This document shows positions 1 through 7,274 of a stretch of 14,034 nt of DNA, piece by piece (position 1 is the stretch's first letter; every line of letters begins with the position of its first letter). The translations under genes and the position numbers were made by a program. Source of the stretch: Oscillospiraceae bacterium (lineage in GTDB: Bacteria > Bacillota > Clostridia > Oscillospirales > Ruminococcaceae); assembly GCA_020024185.1 (NCBI GenBank), contig JAHHUD010000040.1, forward strand, positions 1 through 14,034, written 5' to 3'. Under the pieces are notes generated by a model. The model worked only from the letters and a program-made list of their open reading frames with translations. It was not told the origin of the DNA and did no database searches.

Positions 1-3
1 AAT

Positions 4-42
4 AAAAGCCAGAGTATATCAATTTGATACATTCTGGCTTTT
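4..42. terminator. Bidirectional intrinsic terminator beyond the CDF gene
   Basis: Ten perfectly paired bases (4-13 with 33-42, core GCCAGA/TCTGGC) extend into a further mostly paired inner stem with one mismatch around the loop AATTT at 21-25. An A-run flanks the left arm and a T-run follows the right arm, so the hairpin can act in either direction. It lies 42 bases past the stop codon of the minus-strand CDF gene. The better T-run is on the plus strand, so it may also serve a plus-strand gene lying upstream of the window. Confidence 0.8.
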
Positions 43-83
43 TCTTTTTAATTCAGTATAATTTAAAATCACCCATGTTGTAA

Positions 84-1256
84 TTATACATACGCATGTT
101 CAGCTTTTATAACCGGGCGATAACAACCACCTTCTATTTGATAAATAATATTTTCAACCTTGTCTTCCACTTCTTGCAATGACAAATAAAATTTATATGG
201 AACTACAATATCAAAAATAATATTTGTATGAGTGTGTCCCTCTACAATTCTAAAATCATGTATGGAAACCTCTTCTCCAAATATTTCTACTATTTTTTCT
301 TGTATATAACAGTTAAGCTTTTGAACATTTTCATTATCGCGTACTACCGGGTCCATGTGTATTGTAGCTTCACACCCAATTTCTTTTTTAAGTCTGGTTT
401 CTATATTATCAATTATATCATGTGTGTATAGCAAGTTTGCTTGTGCATTAACTTCTGCGTGTAATGTTACCATTATTCTTCCAGGCCCATAGTCATGCAC
501 AACAAGGTCATGCATACCCAAAACTTCTGAGTATCCCTTAACTATATCACATATTTTATCTACAAGTTCAGCATCTGGTCTTTGTCCCAAAAGTGGAGAT
601 ATTGTATCTTTTGCCGACATATATCCTGCTCTCAAAATAAACAACGATACTAAAGCACCACACCAACCATCTATGGCAAAGTCTGTAAATTCTCCTATTA
701 TAGAAGCGATAAAAACAACTGATGTTGCAACACTATCACTAAGGCTATCTACCGCTGTTGCACGCATTGTTGCAGAATCTATTTTATTTGCAACTGAGTT
801 ATTATATCTATTCATATATAATTTAACTGCAATAGAAATAATAAGGATTACTGCTGTTATAGTTGAAAACTCTACTGGTTGTGGATTTATAATTTTATCC
901 AGAGATGTTTTACCAAGCTCATATCCCATAAGGAGTATCGCCATAGAAATAACTAAACCTGATATATACTCTATTCTACCATGTCCAAATGGATGGTCCA
1001 AATCCGGTTCTTGCCCTGCAAGTTTAAACCCTATAAGTGTTACAACTGATGAACCTGCATCGGATAAGTTATTGAACGCATCTGCTGTTATTGATACAGA
1101 GTTACTTATAATACCCGCAAAAAACTTTCCGGCAAAAAGAATAATATTTAACACTATTCCCATTGCTCCACACAGCATACCATATTTTTGGCGTACTTCT
1201 GGATTATTTGTATCGTGTGAATTATTTATAAAAATTTTTGATAATATACCTATCAA
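84..1256 (-). CDS. Cation diffusion facilitator transporter, manganese-type metal site
   Basis: This 390-residue inner-membrane metal/proton antiporter belongs to the CDF family and exports divalent cations. Six membrane segments occupy about residues 28-215. Segment II carries N62-x3-D66 (in ADAFNNLSD) and segment V carries D170-x3-D174 (in VDSLSDS), giving an Asn-Asp/Asp-Asp site. Zinc exporters usually have His-Asp/His-Asp, and Asp/Asn-rich sites are associated with manganese exporters such as streptococcal MntE; that assignment is from memory. HPFGHGR at 88-94 is the typical loop after segment II. The cytoplasmic dimerisation domain (about 225-300) is followed by a second similar ferredoxin-like stretch (about 315-385, with HTHTNIIFDI), so the tail is longer than in the basic family. 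The start is TTG at 1254-1256, supported by GGAGG six bases upstream. The nearest ATG start would delete the N-terminus before segment I. Metal specificity is inferred. Confidence 0.9.
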   Translation of the reverse strand: MIGILSKIFINNSHDTNNPEVRQKYGMLCGAMGIVLNIILFAGKFFAGIISNSVSITADAFNNLSDAGSSVVTLIGFKLAGQEPDLDHPFGHGRIEYISGLVISMAILLMGYELGKTSLDKIINPQPVEFSTITAVILIISIAVKLYMNRYNNSVANKIDSATMRATAVDSLSDSVATSVVFIASIIGEFTDFAIDGWCGALVSLFILRAGYMSAKDTISPLLGQRPDAELVDKICDIVKGYSEVLGMHDLVVHDYGPGRIMVTLHAEVNAQANLLYTHDIIDNIETRLKKEIGCEATIHMDPVVRDNENVQKLNCYIQEKIVEIFGEEVSIHDFRIVEGHTHTNIIFDIVVPYKFYLSLQEVEDKVENIIYQIEGGCYRPVIKAEHAYV

Positions 1257-1285
1257 AATTGCCCTCCAAAAAATATTTATAAATT

Positions 1286-1312
1286 ATAAAGGTGACAATA
1301 TGTCGCCTTTAT
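1286..1312 (-). terminator. Hairpin between the LUD gene and the CDF gene
   Basis: Bases 1288-1297 pair with 1301-1310 (AAAGGTGACA with TGTCGCCTTT, one G-T pair), extended by two A/T pairs. It sits ten bases past the LUD stop codon and only about 30 bases before the CDF TTG start. On the minus strand the T-run is poor (TTTATAATTT), so it is either a weak, partly read-through terminator or an RNA-processing/stability hairpin. The 3' flank holds a perfect TATAAT on the minus strand (1283-1288), which could be a -10 box for the CDF gene. No good -35 lies 16-18 bases upstream. Confidence 0.5.
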
Positions 1313-1321
1313 TTTATTTAA

Positions 1322-1936
1322 TTACATACCCAAATTTTCGTTAACAATTATAACTTTTATTCTATTTGGTATACGATTAAAACTTGTTATAACTGTTGAA
1401 CAGCAAATTCTTTTATCACTTTTACAACTGTGACATACACCGTCAATTGTGCAAGGTGTACCTGTTTCAAGTCTTTTTGCATTAAGTGGCGCAGCAGTTG
1501 TTTGCACTCTGCGTTTTGCTTCTTCAACAGTATTTACAATTTTATTTTTACCTGCAACAACAATAACTTGTTTTGGACCAAAAAGCAAAGGAGCAACTCT
1601 GCTGCAAATTCCATCTTCATTATAAAGACGACCATCAGAAATTATGGCATTTGCTGAGCATAGAAAAGTATCACATAAAAATCTTTCTTGAAAAAGCTTT
1701 TCTTTCTTTTCTGGATTTGTTTCTTGATATGGGTCTTTATAGTCAAAATCACCATTCAAAATATAATCAAGTGCACCAATTTGTTTTATTGTTTCAGAGC
1801 CACCACGGTCAACTTTTTCTCCCTTTTTTATTAGTGATTTCACAATATCCAAAGCTTGTTCAGAGTTTTCTGCATAATATGCAGAAAATCTATTTTTCTT
1901 TAAAGCTTCTATAGTTTTTTCTATAATTAAGTCCAT
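1322..1936 (-). CDS. LUD-domain protein (LutC/YkgG-like, 'lactate utilization protein')
   Basis: This 204-residue soluble protein belongs to the LUD (DUF162) family. LutC is the best-known member, and LutABC oxidises lactate. Family marks are the N-terminal helix, VDRGGSETI (residues 43-50), a central acidic/Cys segment, and FGPKQVIVVAGKNKIV (119-134). It has many cysteines (88, 93, 111, 162, 168, 171, 178, 179), with a C-terminal group CTIDGVCHSCK...CC that could hold a metal or Fe-S cluster. No lutA or lutB lies next to it, so involvement in lactate oxidation is not supported here. Stand-alone clostridial members have no firm function. The ATG start is preceded by GAGGAG seven bases upstream. 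The leader contains an inverted repeat at 1953-1976. Confidence 0.85.
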   Translation of the reverse strand: MDLIIEKTIEALKKNRFSAYYAENSEQALDIVKSLIKKGEKVDRGGSETIKQIGALDYILNGDFDYKDPYQETNPEKKEKLFQERFLCDTFLCSANAIISDGRLYNEDGICSRVAPLLFGPKQVIVVAGKNKIVNTVEEAKRRVQTTAAPLNAKRLETGTPCTIDGVCHSCKSDKRICCSTVITSFNRIPNRIKVIIVNENLGM

Positions 1937-1952
1937 AATTTTACTCCTCTGT

Positions 1953-1976
1953 AAATGTTTTTGTATATAAACATTT
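1953..1976. promoter_or_regulatory. Inverted repeat in the leader of the LUD gene
   Basis: Perfect 8-base arms AAATGTTT (1953-1960) and AAACATTT (1969-1976) flank an 8-base spacer, 17 bases upstream of the LUD start codon and overlapping the region just before its ribosome binding site. The symmetry and position would suit an operator or a small RNA hairpin. A minus-strand TATAAT at 2013-2018 is a possible -10 element upstream, but its -35 is weak. In such AT-rich DNA an arm of this length can arise by chance. Confidence 0.3.
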
Positions 1977-2049
1977 TAATATATCATTTAGTAAATAATA
2001 TTCGACTGTTTTATTATAATACATATTACACAAAATTGTATACATAAAA

Positions 2050-2604
2050 TTATATTTTAACTTCATTGATATTTTGTATTTTTTTGCTATTATACCATTT
2101 ATTAAATTTTCTCATTTCTGATGTTGATGAAAATTTAATTTTATGCTTCTTTCCATTAATATCTTCAAATATCAAATAATATACTGTTTCTCTAATTCCA
2201 CCACTTCCTGTATATGATTCATATTTATCATGTAAAACTATTTTCTTTATATAATTCCTATGACAAATAACAAAACCACCTCTGATATAGTCTAAAAACC
2301 AATCTCTATCACTTTCACAAAGTTTATTATCATTTCTATCTTTCCAATAAATACCCAAAGTATTTTGTTGTTGATATACTTTAAACAAGCTGACTAACGG
2401 AAAACCATAAGAAACTATTGGTATAGCTATCATAACAAATGCCATTACTTTTAAAACTTCTATATCCCTTCTGTATATCAATAACATAGTAAACACTATA
2501 ACAGCTACAATAGATAGAATAACAAATACATCTAACCCTGAAAAAATAAAAATTTCAGCAAGTGATTTATCATACATAGTTTTTCTTTTTATTTTCTTGC
2601 TCAT
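2050..2604 (-). CDS. Two-helix membrane protein of unknown function (184 aa)
   Basis: I do not recognise this protein. It has a lysine-rich cytoplasmic N-terminus (MSKKIKRK), two membrane helices at about residues 26-44 and 51-74, and a C-terminal soluble domain of about 110 residues. That domain is rich in predicted beta strands (GGFVICHRNYIKKIVLHD, ETVYYLIFEDINGKKHKIKF) and ends in a helix (SEMRKFNKWYNSKK). The layout recalls small membrane-anchored bacterial PH-like domains; this is inference from strand pattern only. The ATG is preceded by AAAGGAG at seven bases. It is the last gene of a probable three-gene unit, 71 bases after the 697-aa membrane protein with no terminator between, and its N-terminus resembles that of the 130-aa protein heading the unit. 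Confidence 0.75.
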   Translation of the reverse strand: MSKKIKRKTMYDKSLAEIFIFSGLDVFVILSIVAVIVFTMLLIYRRDIEVLKVMAFVMIAIPIVSYGFPLVSLFKVYQQQNTLGIYWKDRNDNKLCESDRDWFLDYIRGGFVICHRNYIKKIVLHDKYESYTGSGGIRETVYYLIFEDINGKKHKIKFSSTSEMRKFNKWYNSKKIQNINEVKI

Positions 2605-2675
2605 TTTTACACTCCTTTATATAGAAAATTTAAAACATTTAATGCTATATAAAAATCCATCAAATTAATTCTATA

Positions 2676-4769
2676 TTATTTTTCACTAGGTTTATGTATA
2701 GATACCATGATTTCACCAAGTTTGCTTTTCCTTTGACAAATTTCCAACGGTTCTCCGTTTATTGCCATTTCATAAACTTCTTCAAATACAAAAAGGTCTG
2801 TTTCTTTATTGTTGTCCAACAATACCGTCAGTTTATAATCATCATCTTTTATGTCTGTTCTTTTCTCATGGCTGTCAACAATAACAGCAGTATAATGATA
2901 AGCAGGACCACATAGAGCTGTATTTACATAATAATTAATCCCCATAGAAAAAATCAAACTCATAATACCCATAAATATTCCGGCTTCAGTTTTCATTCTC
3001 TTTGGTGCACGCAAAACCATTATTATAGTAAATACTGATATTATTACAGACAATTTAAAAAACCAAAATAATACACTGTCTGTTTCTTGTAAAGTCCAAC
3101 GTCTCCAAAAATATTCATATTGTCCAATATAAATAATTCCTATTAAAAGAATAAAACCTGTAGGAATTTTTATATTCATAGAATTCCATTCTGCAGTGGC
3201 ATTTTTAGGTCTTTCCCAAAATATTAATACTGGTGCAAATATTATACAAAATAGCATTAATGGAAATGGAGCTATAGCTGCAATTGCCATAACTATACCC
3301 ACTTTTACTCTTGCAATCAAAAACAATGGCAGAATTGTAATATTTGCTATTAAAAAGAATATAACAGAGCACCACATTAAAATTTTTATTTCTTTAATAT
3401 GTTCATGCAAAGGTGTGTGATACTCATTTCTCCATTGTGCAGTAGCTTGTGTTTCTCCGACTGAATTCAATTGTTTTTCTGCATTGGATGTAACTTCTAT
3501 ATTTAAATTTTTATTTTCTATCCATTGTAAAAATTCTGTTGCGCCAGTCATATTTGTTTCAACTTGAAATAATTTTTTTAAATTTTTATCAAGTAAGCAA
3601 ATAGCACCATTCATTTTTACAAGTACCGAACATTCACGTCCGTCCTTAATATTTTTTAATTGTCCCAAAAAGTTTACATAAGTTATAGAGTTGTCAGTAA
3701 AAACATACATCGCAGTATTTCTGTAAGCCAGCAACATCCATACACCCAATATCATAAGTAAAATTGCTGTAAATGTTAAAACTATGGTAAGCCCAACATC
3801 AAATGGAGGTACCGATAAAGTTGCAATGTCCATAAATGTAACTACAAAACCTATTACCCACATAACAAGTCCGACATACATAACAAGTTTAGATTCACGC
3901 ATTACAACCACAGGTATTTTATGTTGTTCTATTTCTTTTTTACTTAAAAACACAGATGATAAAGATAATATCATCATAATAAAAATAAGCGCAACAGCTA
4001 TAATTATTGCAGAAAATTCAATTGGTTCATCAGGCCAAATAAACATTGGTAAAAAAATTAATGAAAATATTGTCGATAAGCATGTTATAACAAAACATGG
4101 CCATCTTTTTCCCGCTTTTGGTATATCATAAATTGGCTTAAGTTCTTCTATCTCTAATTCATCATCTTCAATAGGCAATGATTCAAATTCAGGTGCTTTT
4201 TCTAACGCACTATGACAATATGGACATTTTGACACATATTTCATTTCAGAAAATTTGTTTTCTTTTTCCAATGGCAAAGATTTTTCACACTTAGGGCAAA
4301 CCCAGTATTTTCTGTAAGCTTTGTTTCTAACATATTTAGTAGTCAAAACACTTATGAATGTACATACCAAAAATGCAATTGCAAAAATTAAATTTTCTGT
4401 GGTTATAAATCCCAAAGCAAATACAATTGATATTATTGAAAGAATAATAAGTGAGTATCTAGTCCATATATTTGCCTTTAAATTAGCATTTATATATGTT
4501 TCATTTCCATTTTCCATTCCCTCTTGTTCAACTTGTAACAAAAAAGCCTCTATCAATTCATATACATCGTCTATATTTTCAACTTCATCACAGTTAAAGC
4601 TATCGTACAATTTCCCATTAACATATATTTTTACTTCTTCACAATTTATTTCTATTTTTGCGTGCAGTAAATTTATAATCAGTAAGTCTGATAAAAGTTT
4701 GATATCATACTGATTATAATTTGATTTTATGCGTTCATAAATTTCTTTAATATTATATGTTTTTTTCAT
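2676..4769 (-). CDS. Large polytopic membrane protein with a cytoplasmic zinc ribbon, unknown function
   Basis: This 697-residue protein is not one I can name. From the N-terminus it has: a soluble segment (1-100) with a predicted helix-strand fold; two membrane helices (about 104-145); a four-cysteine zinc ribbon, CPKC at 158-161 and CPYC at 182-185; an acidic stretch (194-215); four helices (about 223-347); a beta-rich soluble stretch (351-420, YVFTDNSITYVNF onward) that looks PH-like; then about five helices (462-615); and a small beta-rich tail (620-697, with LTVLLDNNKETDLFVFEEVYE). The zinc ribbon next to membrane helices is common in clostridial membrane proteins of unknown role. The ATG follows AAGGTGA at a short spacing. 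It is the middle gene of a probable operon, 74 bases downstream of the 130-aa gene. Helix count and domain resemblance are inferences from hydrophobicity and pattern. Confidence 0.8.
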   Translation of the reverse strand: MKKTYNIKEIYERIKSNYNQYDIKLLSDLLIINLLHAKIEINCEEVKIYVNGKLYDSFNCDEVENIDDVYELIEAFLLQVEQEGMENGNETYINANLKANIWTRYSLIILSIISIVFALGFITTENLIFAIAFLVCTFISVLTTKYVRNKAYRKYWVCPKCEKSLPLEKENKFSEMKYVSKCPYCHSALEKAPEFESLPIEDDELEIEELKPIYDIPKAGKRWPCFVITCLSTIFSLIFLPMFIWPDEPIEFSAIIIAVALIFIMMILSLSSVFLSKKEIEQHKIPVVVMRESKLVMYVGLVMWVIGFVVTFMDIATLSVPPFDVGLTIVLTFTAILLMILGVWMLLAYRNTAMYVFTDNSITYVNFLGQLKNIKDGRECSVLVKMNGAICLLDKNLKKLFQVETNMTGATEFLQWIENKNLNIEVTSNAEKQLNSVGETQATAQWRNEYHTPLHEHIKEIKILMWCSVIFFLIANITILPLFLIARVKVGIVMAIAAIAPFPLMLFCIIFAPVLIFWERPKNATAEWNSMNIKIPTGFILLIGIIYIGQYEYFWRRWTLQETDSVLFWFFKLSVIISVFTIIMVLRAPKRMKTEAGIFMGIMSLIFSMGINYYVNTALCGPAYHYTAVIVDSHEKRTDIKDDDYKLTVLLDNNKETDLFVFEEVYEMAINGEPLEICQRKSKLGEIMVSIHKPSEK

Positions 4770-4843
4770 AAGCTCACCTTTAATTATTATTTATATTTTT
4801 AATTAAATATAAGGTTAAATCATACGGTAAAATAATATAGTCA

Positions 4844-5236
4844 TTATTTCTTTTTATTTTTTATCGCTCTTATTGTAGTCGTTATGCCCATATAACCAAT
4901 ACTTATTGCAACAGCTTCTTCAACTATAAGGAGCACTATTCTGACAATTATATTCTGTTCAAGCATGAAATCTATCCTATAAAGAGGAAGTAAGCCAATA
5001 ATCAAAGCCCCTATAATTAACTCCGGCCCTTTAATTAAATCTTTTTTTCTTTTTCCTTCCTCACTCAAATTTTCATCATATTCTAAATGATAAAAGTTAA
5101 CTCCATTACTATTGTTTAAAAAAAATTCCTTTAAGTATGAAATAATAGCAGCTGACCATGAAGACTTAAGTTGTTTTTCTTCAATTTTTATATTTTTTTG
5201 AGCTTTTTTATTTTTTGTTTTGGTTTTCTTGCTCAT
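4844..5236 (-). CDS. Small lysine-rich two-helix membrane protein, unknown function
   Basis: This 130-residue protein starts with a strongly basic tail (MSKKTKTKNKKAQKN), followed by an amphipathic segment (about 25-42), a charged loop, and two hydrophobic helices at about residues 70-87 and 94-118. It ends in IRAIKNKKK. Both termini are therefore likely cytoplasmic by the positive-inside rule. I recognise no family. The ATG follows AGGAGA at a short spacing, and a near-consensus promoter lies about 45 bases upstream, so this is the first gene of the unit continuing into the 697-aa and 184-aa genes. A helper or partner role for the large membrane protein is possible but rests only on gene order. 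Confidence 0.7.
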   Translation of the reverse strand: MSKKTKTKNKKAQKNIKIEEKQLKSSWSAAIISYLKEFFLNNSNGVNFYHLEYDENLSEEGKRKKDLIKGPELIIGALIIGLLPLYRIDFMLEQNIIVRIVLLIVEEAVAISIGYMGITTTIRAIKNKKK

Positions 5237-5278
5237 ATTTTCTCCTAATATTTAAATAATTTAAAAATATTTAATGAC

Positions 5279-5307
5279 ATTATATTCCTTTAAATTTTTA
5301 ATATCAA
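5279..5307 (-). promoter_or_regulatory. Sigma-A-type promoter for the three-gene membrane cluster
   Basis: On the minus strand TTGATA (5302-5307) and TATAAT (5279-5284) are separated by exactly 17 bases. This is five of six and six of six matches to the consensus. Transcription would start near 5272 and give a leader of about 35 bases carrying AGGAGA before the ATG at 5236. It is the best promoter between the hisS terminator and 2050, supporting co-transcription of the three genes downstream. Confidence 0.75.
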
Positions 5308-5361
5308 TATATTTAACAAATAATATCTGTTTGCAATATTAAAAAACTGCCTTATATAAAT

Positions 5362-5391
5362 AAAAAAGACAGGCGTTAACCTGTCTTTTTT
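5362..5391. terminator. Bidirectional terminator after hisS
   Basis: Twelve perfectly paired bases, AAAAAAGACAGG (5362-5373) with CCTGTCTTTTTT (5380-5391), close a six-base loop. The stem starts one base after the hisS stop codon, so translation would run right up to the hairpin. The A and T runs on either side make it able to work on both strands. Confidence 0.93.
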
Positions 5392-5392
5392 G

Positions 5393-6628
5393 TTATTCAA
5401 AAATCTTGATATCTTCATTTGGATTTATTATTGCACCAAAATATCCTTGTTGCTGTAATCTGTCAAGCAATTTACCAAGTTTCTTTGGTCTTTCAAATAA
5501 ACCAACATCATATTCTTTTCTGTATTCTTTTGCTTTAATTGCACATTGTTCAAAATTGCTTTCTTCAAAAATCATAGCAATTTTTTTCTTTGCGTTATCC
5601 GGTTTAAATTTTTGTTCTGATAAGATAGCAAAAATTCTTTCAAAACCAATTGAAAAACCTACTGCCGGGATATTTTCTCCCAAAAATTTTCCAATAAGGT
5701 TGTCATATCTGCCACCACCTGCAATGGCACCTTTAAACTCTTTACTTACAACTTCAAATACTGTGCCTGTGTAATATCCTTGTCCTCTTACCAGAGATAA
5801 GTCAAATGCCAAATCATACTTACCTTGTGCAACATTTGATGCTATATTGATAATTTTTTCAACATCATTAACTTCTTTATTTTCTGGCATAAGTTGTTTT
5901 ACAAAATCAAGTGAGAAATTGCCTTCTTTGAGGAACTGTGTAAATTTTTCAACTGCTTGTGTATCAAAATTCTTTTCTTTAAGTTCTTTTTCTACACCTT
6001 CTGCCCCAATTTTGTCCATTTTATCAAATGTGATACAAACACTTGCCAAATCTTGTGTTGCAAATCCCATGCTTTCAAGTAATCCGTTAAGAATTTTACG
6101 GTTATTAACCCTCACTGTAAAATTTTTAAGGCTAATTGCAAGTAAAGCTTCTGCAACTGTATTTATAAGTTCAATTTCAGAGTAAATACTATCAGAGCCA
6201 ATAATATCAACATCACACTGTGTAAACTCTCTTAAACGGCCTTTTTGTGGACGTTCTGCACGATATACTCTGTCCATTTGGATAACTTTTAAAGGAAATG
6301 GTAGTTTAGAACGGTTATTTGCAAAATATCTTGTAAGTGGCAAAGTAAGGTCATAACGCAAGCCCATATCAGCAAGATTGTTTTCTGTAAGTTCACCTTC
6401 AAAAGCTTTTTGAAGCTTATCGCCTCTTTTAAGTATTTTAAAGATAAGGTTGAGGTTTTCTCCCCCATCACTTTTATCCAAATTTTCTATATCTTCTATT
6501 ATAGGTGTATTTATACGTATAAAACCATTTGATTTGTAAACTTTAAAAATTTCACTTTGAAGGTAATCTCTCAAAGCTGTTTCTTCTGGCAAGTAATCAA
6601 CTGTACCTTTTACATTACTGATTTTCAT
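5393..6628 (-). CDS. hisS: Histidyl-tRNA synthetase with a short C-terminal domain
   Basis: This 411-residue class II synthetase charges tRNA-His with histidine in the cytoplasm. Visible marks are the N-terminal KGTVDYLPEE (motif 1 region), LRYDLTLPLTRY (90-101), motif 2 RVYRAERPQKGRLREF (120-135), the histidine-specific LVRGQGYYTGTVFE (279-292, with the expected Arg281), AGGGRYDNL (303-311) and motif 3 AVGFSIGFERI (322-332). LRYDLT and YYTGTVFE resemble the archaeal/eukaryotic-like sequence style more than the E. coli one. The anticodon-binding domain from about 348 spans only some 65 residues, shorter than the usual 90-100, and ends at DIKIFE just before a terminator. The ATG follows GAGG at six bases, 21 bases after folT. 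HisZ, the ATP-phosphoribosyltransferase subunit, is less likely because the catalytic motifs are intact and no his biosynthesis gene is near. Confidence 0.93.
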   Translation of the reverse strand: MKISNVKGTVDYLPEETALRDYLQSEIFKVYKSNGFIRINTPIIEDIENLDKSDGGENLNLIFKILKRGDKLQKAFEGELTENNLADMGLRYDLTLPLTRYFANNRSKLPFPLKVIQMDRVYRAERPQKGRLREFTQCDVDIIGSDSIYSEIELINTVAEALLAISLKNFTVRVNNRKILNGLLESMGFATQDLASVCITFDKMDKIGAEGVEKELKEKNFDTQAVEKFTQFLKEGNFSLDFVKQLMPENKEVNDVEKIINIASNVAQGKYDLAFDLSLVRGQGYYTGTVFEVVSKEFKGAIAGGGRYDNLIGKFLGENIPAVGFSIGFERIFAILSEQKFKPDNAKKKIAMIFEESNFEQCAIKAKEYRKEYDVGLFERPKKLGKLLDRLQQQGYFGAIINPNEDIKIFE

Positions 6629-6649
6629 AAACTACCTCATATATAAATT

Positions 6650-7153
6650 TTATTTTATTTTTTTTATAAGCATTTCATAAACAAATTTTATAATTACAAC
6701 TTGAATAGGAATAATTGCCACATTGCTCATTACCCTTGTTGGTAAAAGTGCAATATAACCTTTTCCGCTAATCATGCTTATCCAAACTGTATTAAGCCCT
6801 AAGTGAAGTACAATATTAACGATAAGAACTGAAATTATAACTTTTAAAAAGCTTTTTGCACCATTTTTTTGTAAGAACATACCATATGTAAGTCCAACAA
6901 GTCCCGCCGTAAGTGTAAATCCTGGGAAAAAAGCACCAACAGGAAACAACATTGCACCTATAAAGTCTGCAAGCGCAGCTGCTATTGTGGAATACAATGG
7001 TCCGTAAAGCATAGCTATCATAGATAGTGGTATAAAAGCAAATCCAATTTTAACAATAGGTGTTGAAATTGATAAAAATCTTGATAATACAATTTCCAAC
7101 GCAATAAGCAAAGCTATTCTTGTAATTTGTAATGTTTTACTACTTTTGTTCAT
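6650..7153 (-). CDS. folT: Folate ECF transporter S component FolT
   Basis: This 167-residue, six-helix membrane protein is the substrate-binding subunit of an ECF-type vitamin transporter. FolT binds folate and works with the shared energising module EcfA-EcfA'-EcfT, which is not encoded in this window, so it is probably a group II transporter. Family marks are ARIALLIALEIVLSR-like helix 1 (residues 11-25 here read TRIALLIALEIVLSR), ISTPIVKIGFAFIPLSMIA (29-47), YGPLYSTIAAALADFIGAML (50-69) and GAFFPGFTLTAGLVGLTYG (73-91), the last being the most diagnostic. LPTR at 137-140 fits the conserved arginine near the end. The ATG is preceded by GGAGG at seven bases. It is the first gene of a unit with hisS. 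Substrate assignment is by motif similarity to FolT. Confidence 0.87.
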   Translation of the reverse strand: MNKSSKTLQITRIALLIALEIVLSRFLSISTPIVKIGFAFIPLSMIAMLYGPLYSTIAAALADFIGAMLFPVGAFFPGFTLTAGLVGLTYGMFLQKNGAKSFLKVIISVLIVNIVLHLGLNTVWISMISGKGYIALLPTRVMSNVAIIPIQVVIIKFVYEMLIKKIK

Positions 7154-7195
7154 AATTTTTCCTCCATTGATGCTTGTAACTTCTTTAACCTTTTA

Positions 7196-7216
7196 AATAT
7201 GTGCTTCACACATATT
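7196..7216 (-). promoter_or_regulatory. Small hairpin in the folT leader
   Basis: Perfect 8-base arms AATATGTG (7196-7203) and CACATATT (7209-7216) close a 5-base loop. It would form right at the 5' end of the predicted folT-hisS transcript, about 43 bases before the folT start. It has no T-run, so it is not a terminator. A 5' stabilising hairpin or operator are both possible. Confidence 0.35.
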
Positions 7217-7226
7217 GTTTAATAAT

Positions 7227-7255
7227 ACTATATTTTATATGAGAATGCAATACAA
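7227..7255 (-). promoter_or_regulatory. Promoter of the folT-hisS operon
   Basis: On the minus strand TTGTAT (7250-7255) and TATAGT (7227-7232) are separated by 17 bases, four of six and five of six matches to consensus. The predicted start near 7220 gives a leader of about 67 bases, too short to hold an approximately 90-base tetrahydrofolate riboswitch aptamer. I see no match to that aptamer either, nor a T-box that might control hisS. Confidence 0.6.
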
Positions 7256-7274
7256 GTTTAAATCAATTGTATAT

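Noticed and set aside
673..1344. Long plus-strand open frame opposite the CDF gene
   Set aside because: It is antisense to a clear family member, has no recognisable protein pattern, and arises from the AT-rich complement of membrane helices.
1322..1936. Part of a LutABC lactate oxidation operon
   Set aside because: No LutA or LutB Fe-S protein lies beside it; the neighbours are a metal exporter and unknown membrane proteins.
5393..6628. HisZ, the regulatory subunit of ATP phosphoribosyltransferase
   Set aside because: All three class II motifs and the histidine-specific Arg are present, a C-terminal domain exists, and there are no histidine biosynthesis genes in the window.
7154..7260. Tetrahydrofolate riboswitch before folT
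   Set aside because: The predicted leader is shorter than the aptamer and shows only a simple 8-base-arm hairpin; I could not match the aptamer's conserved segments.
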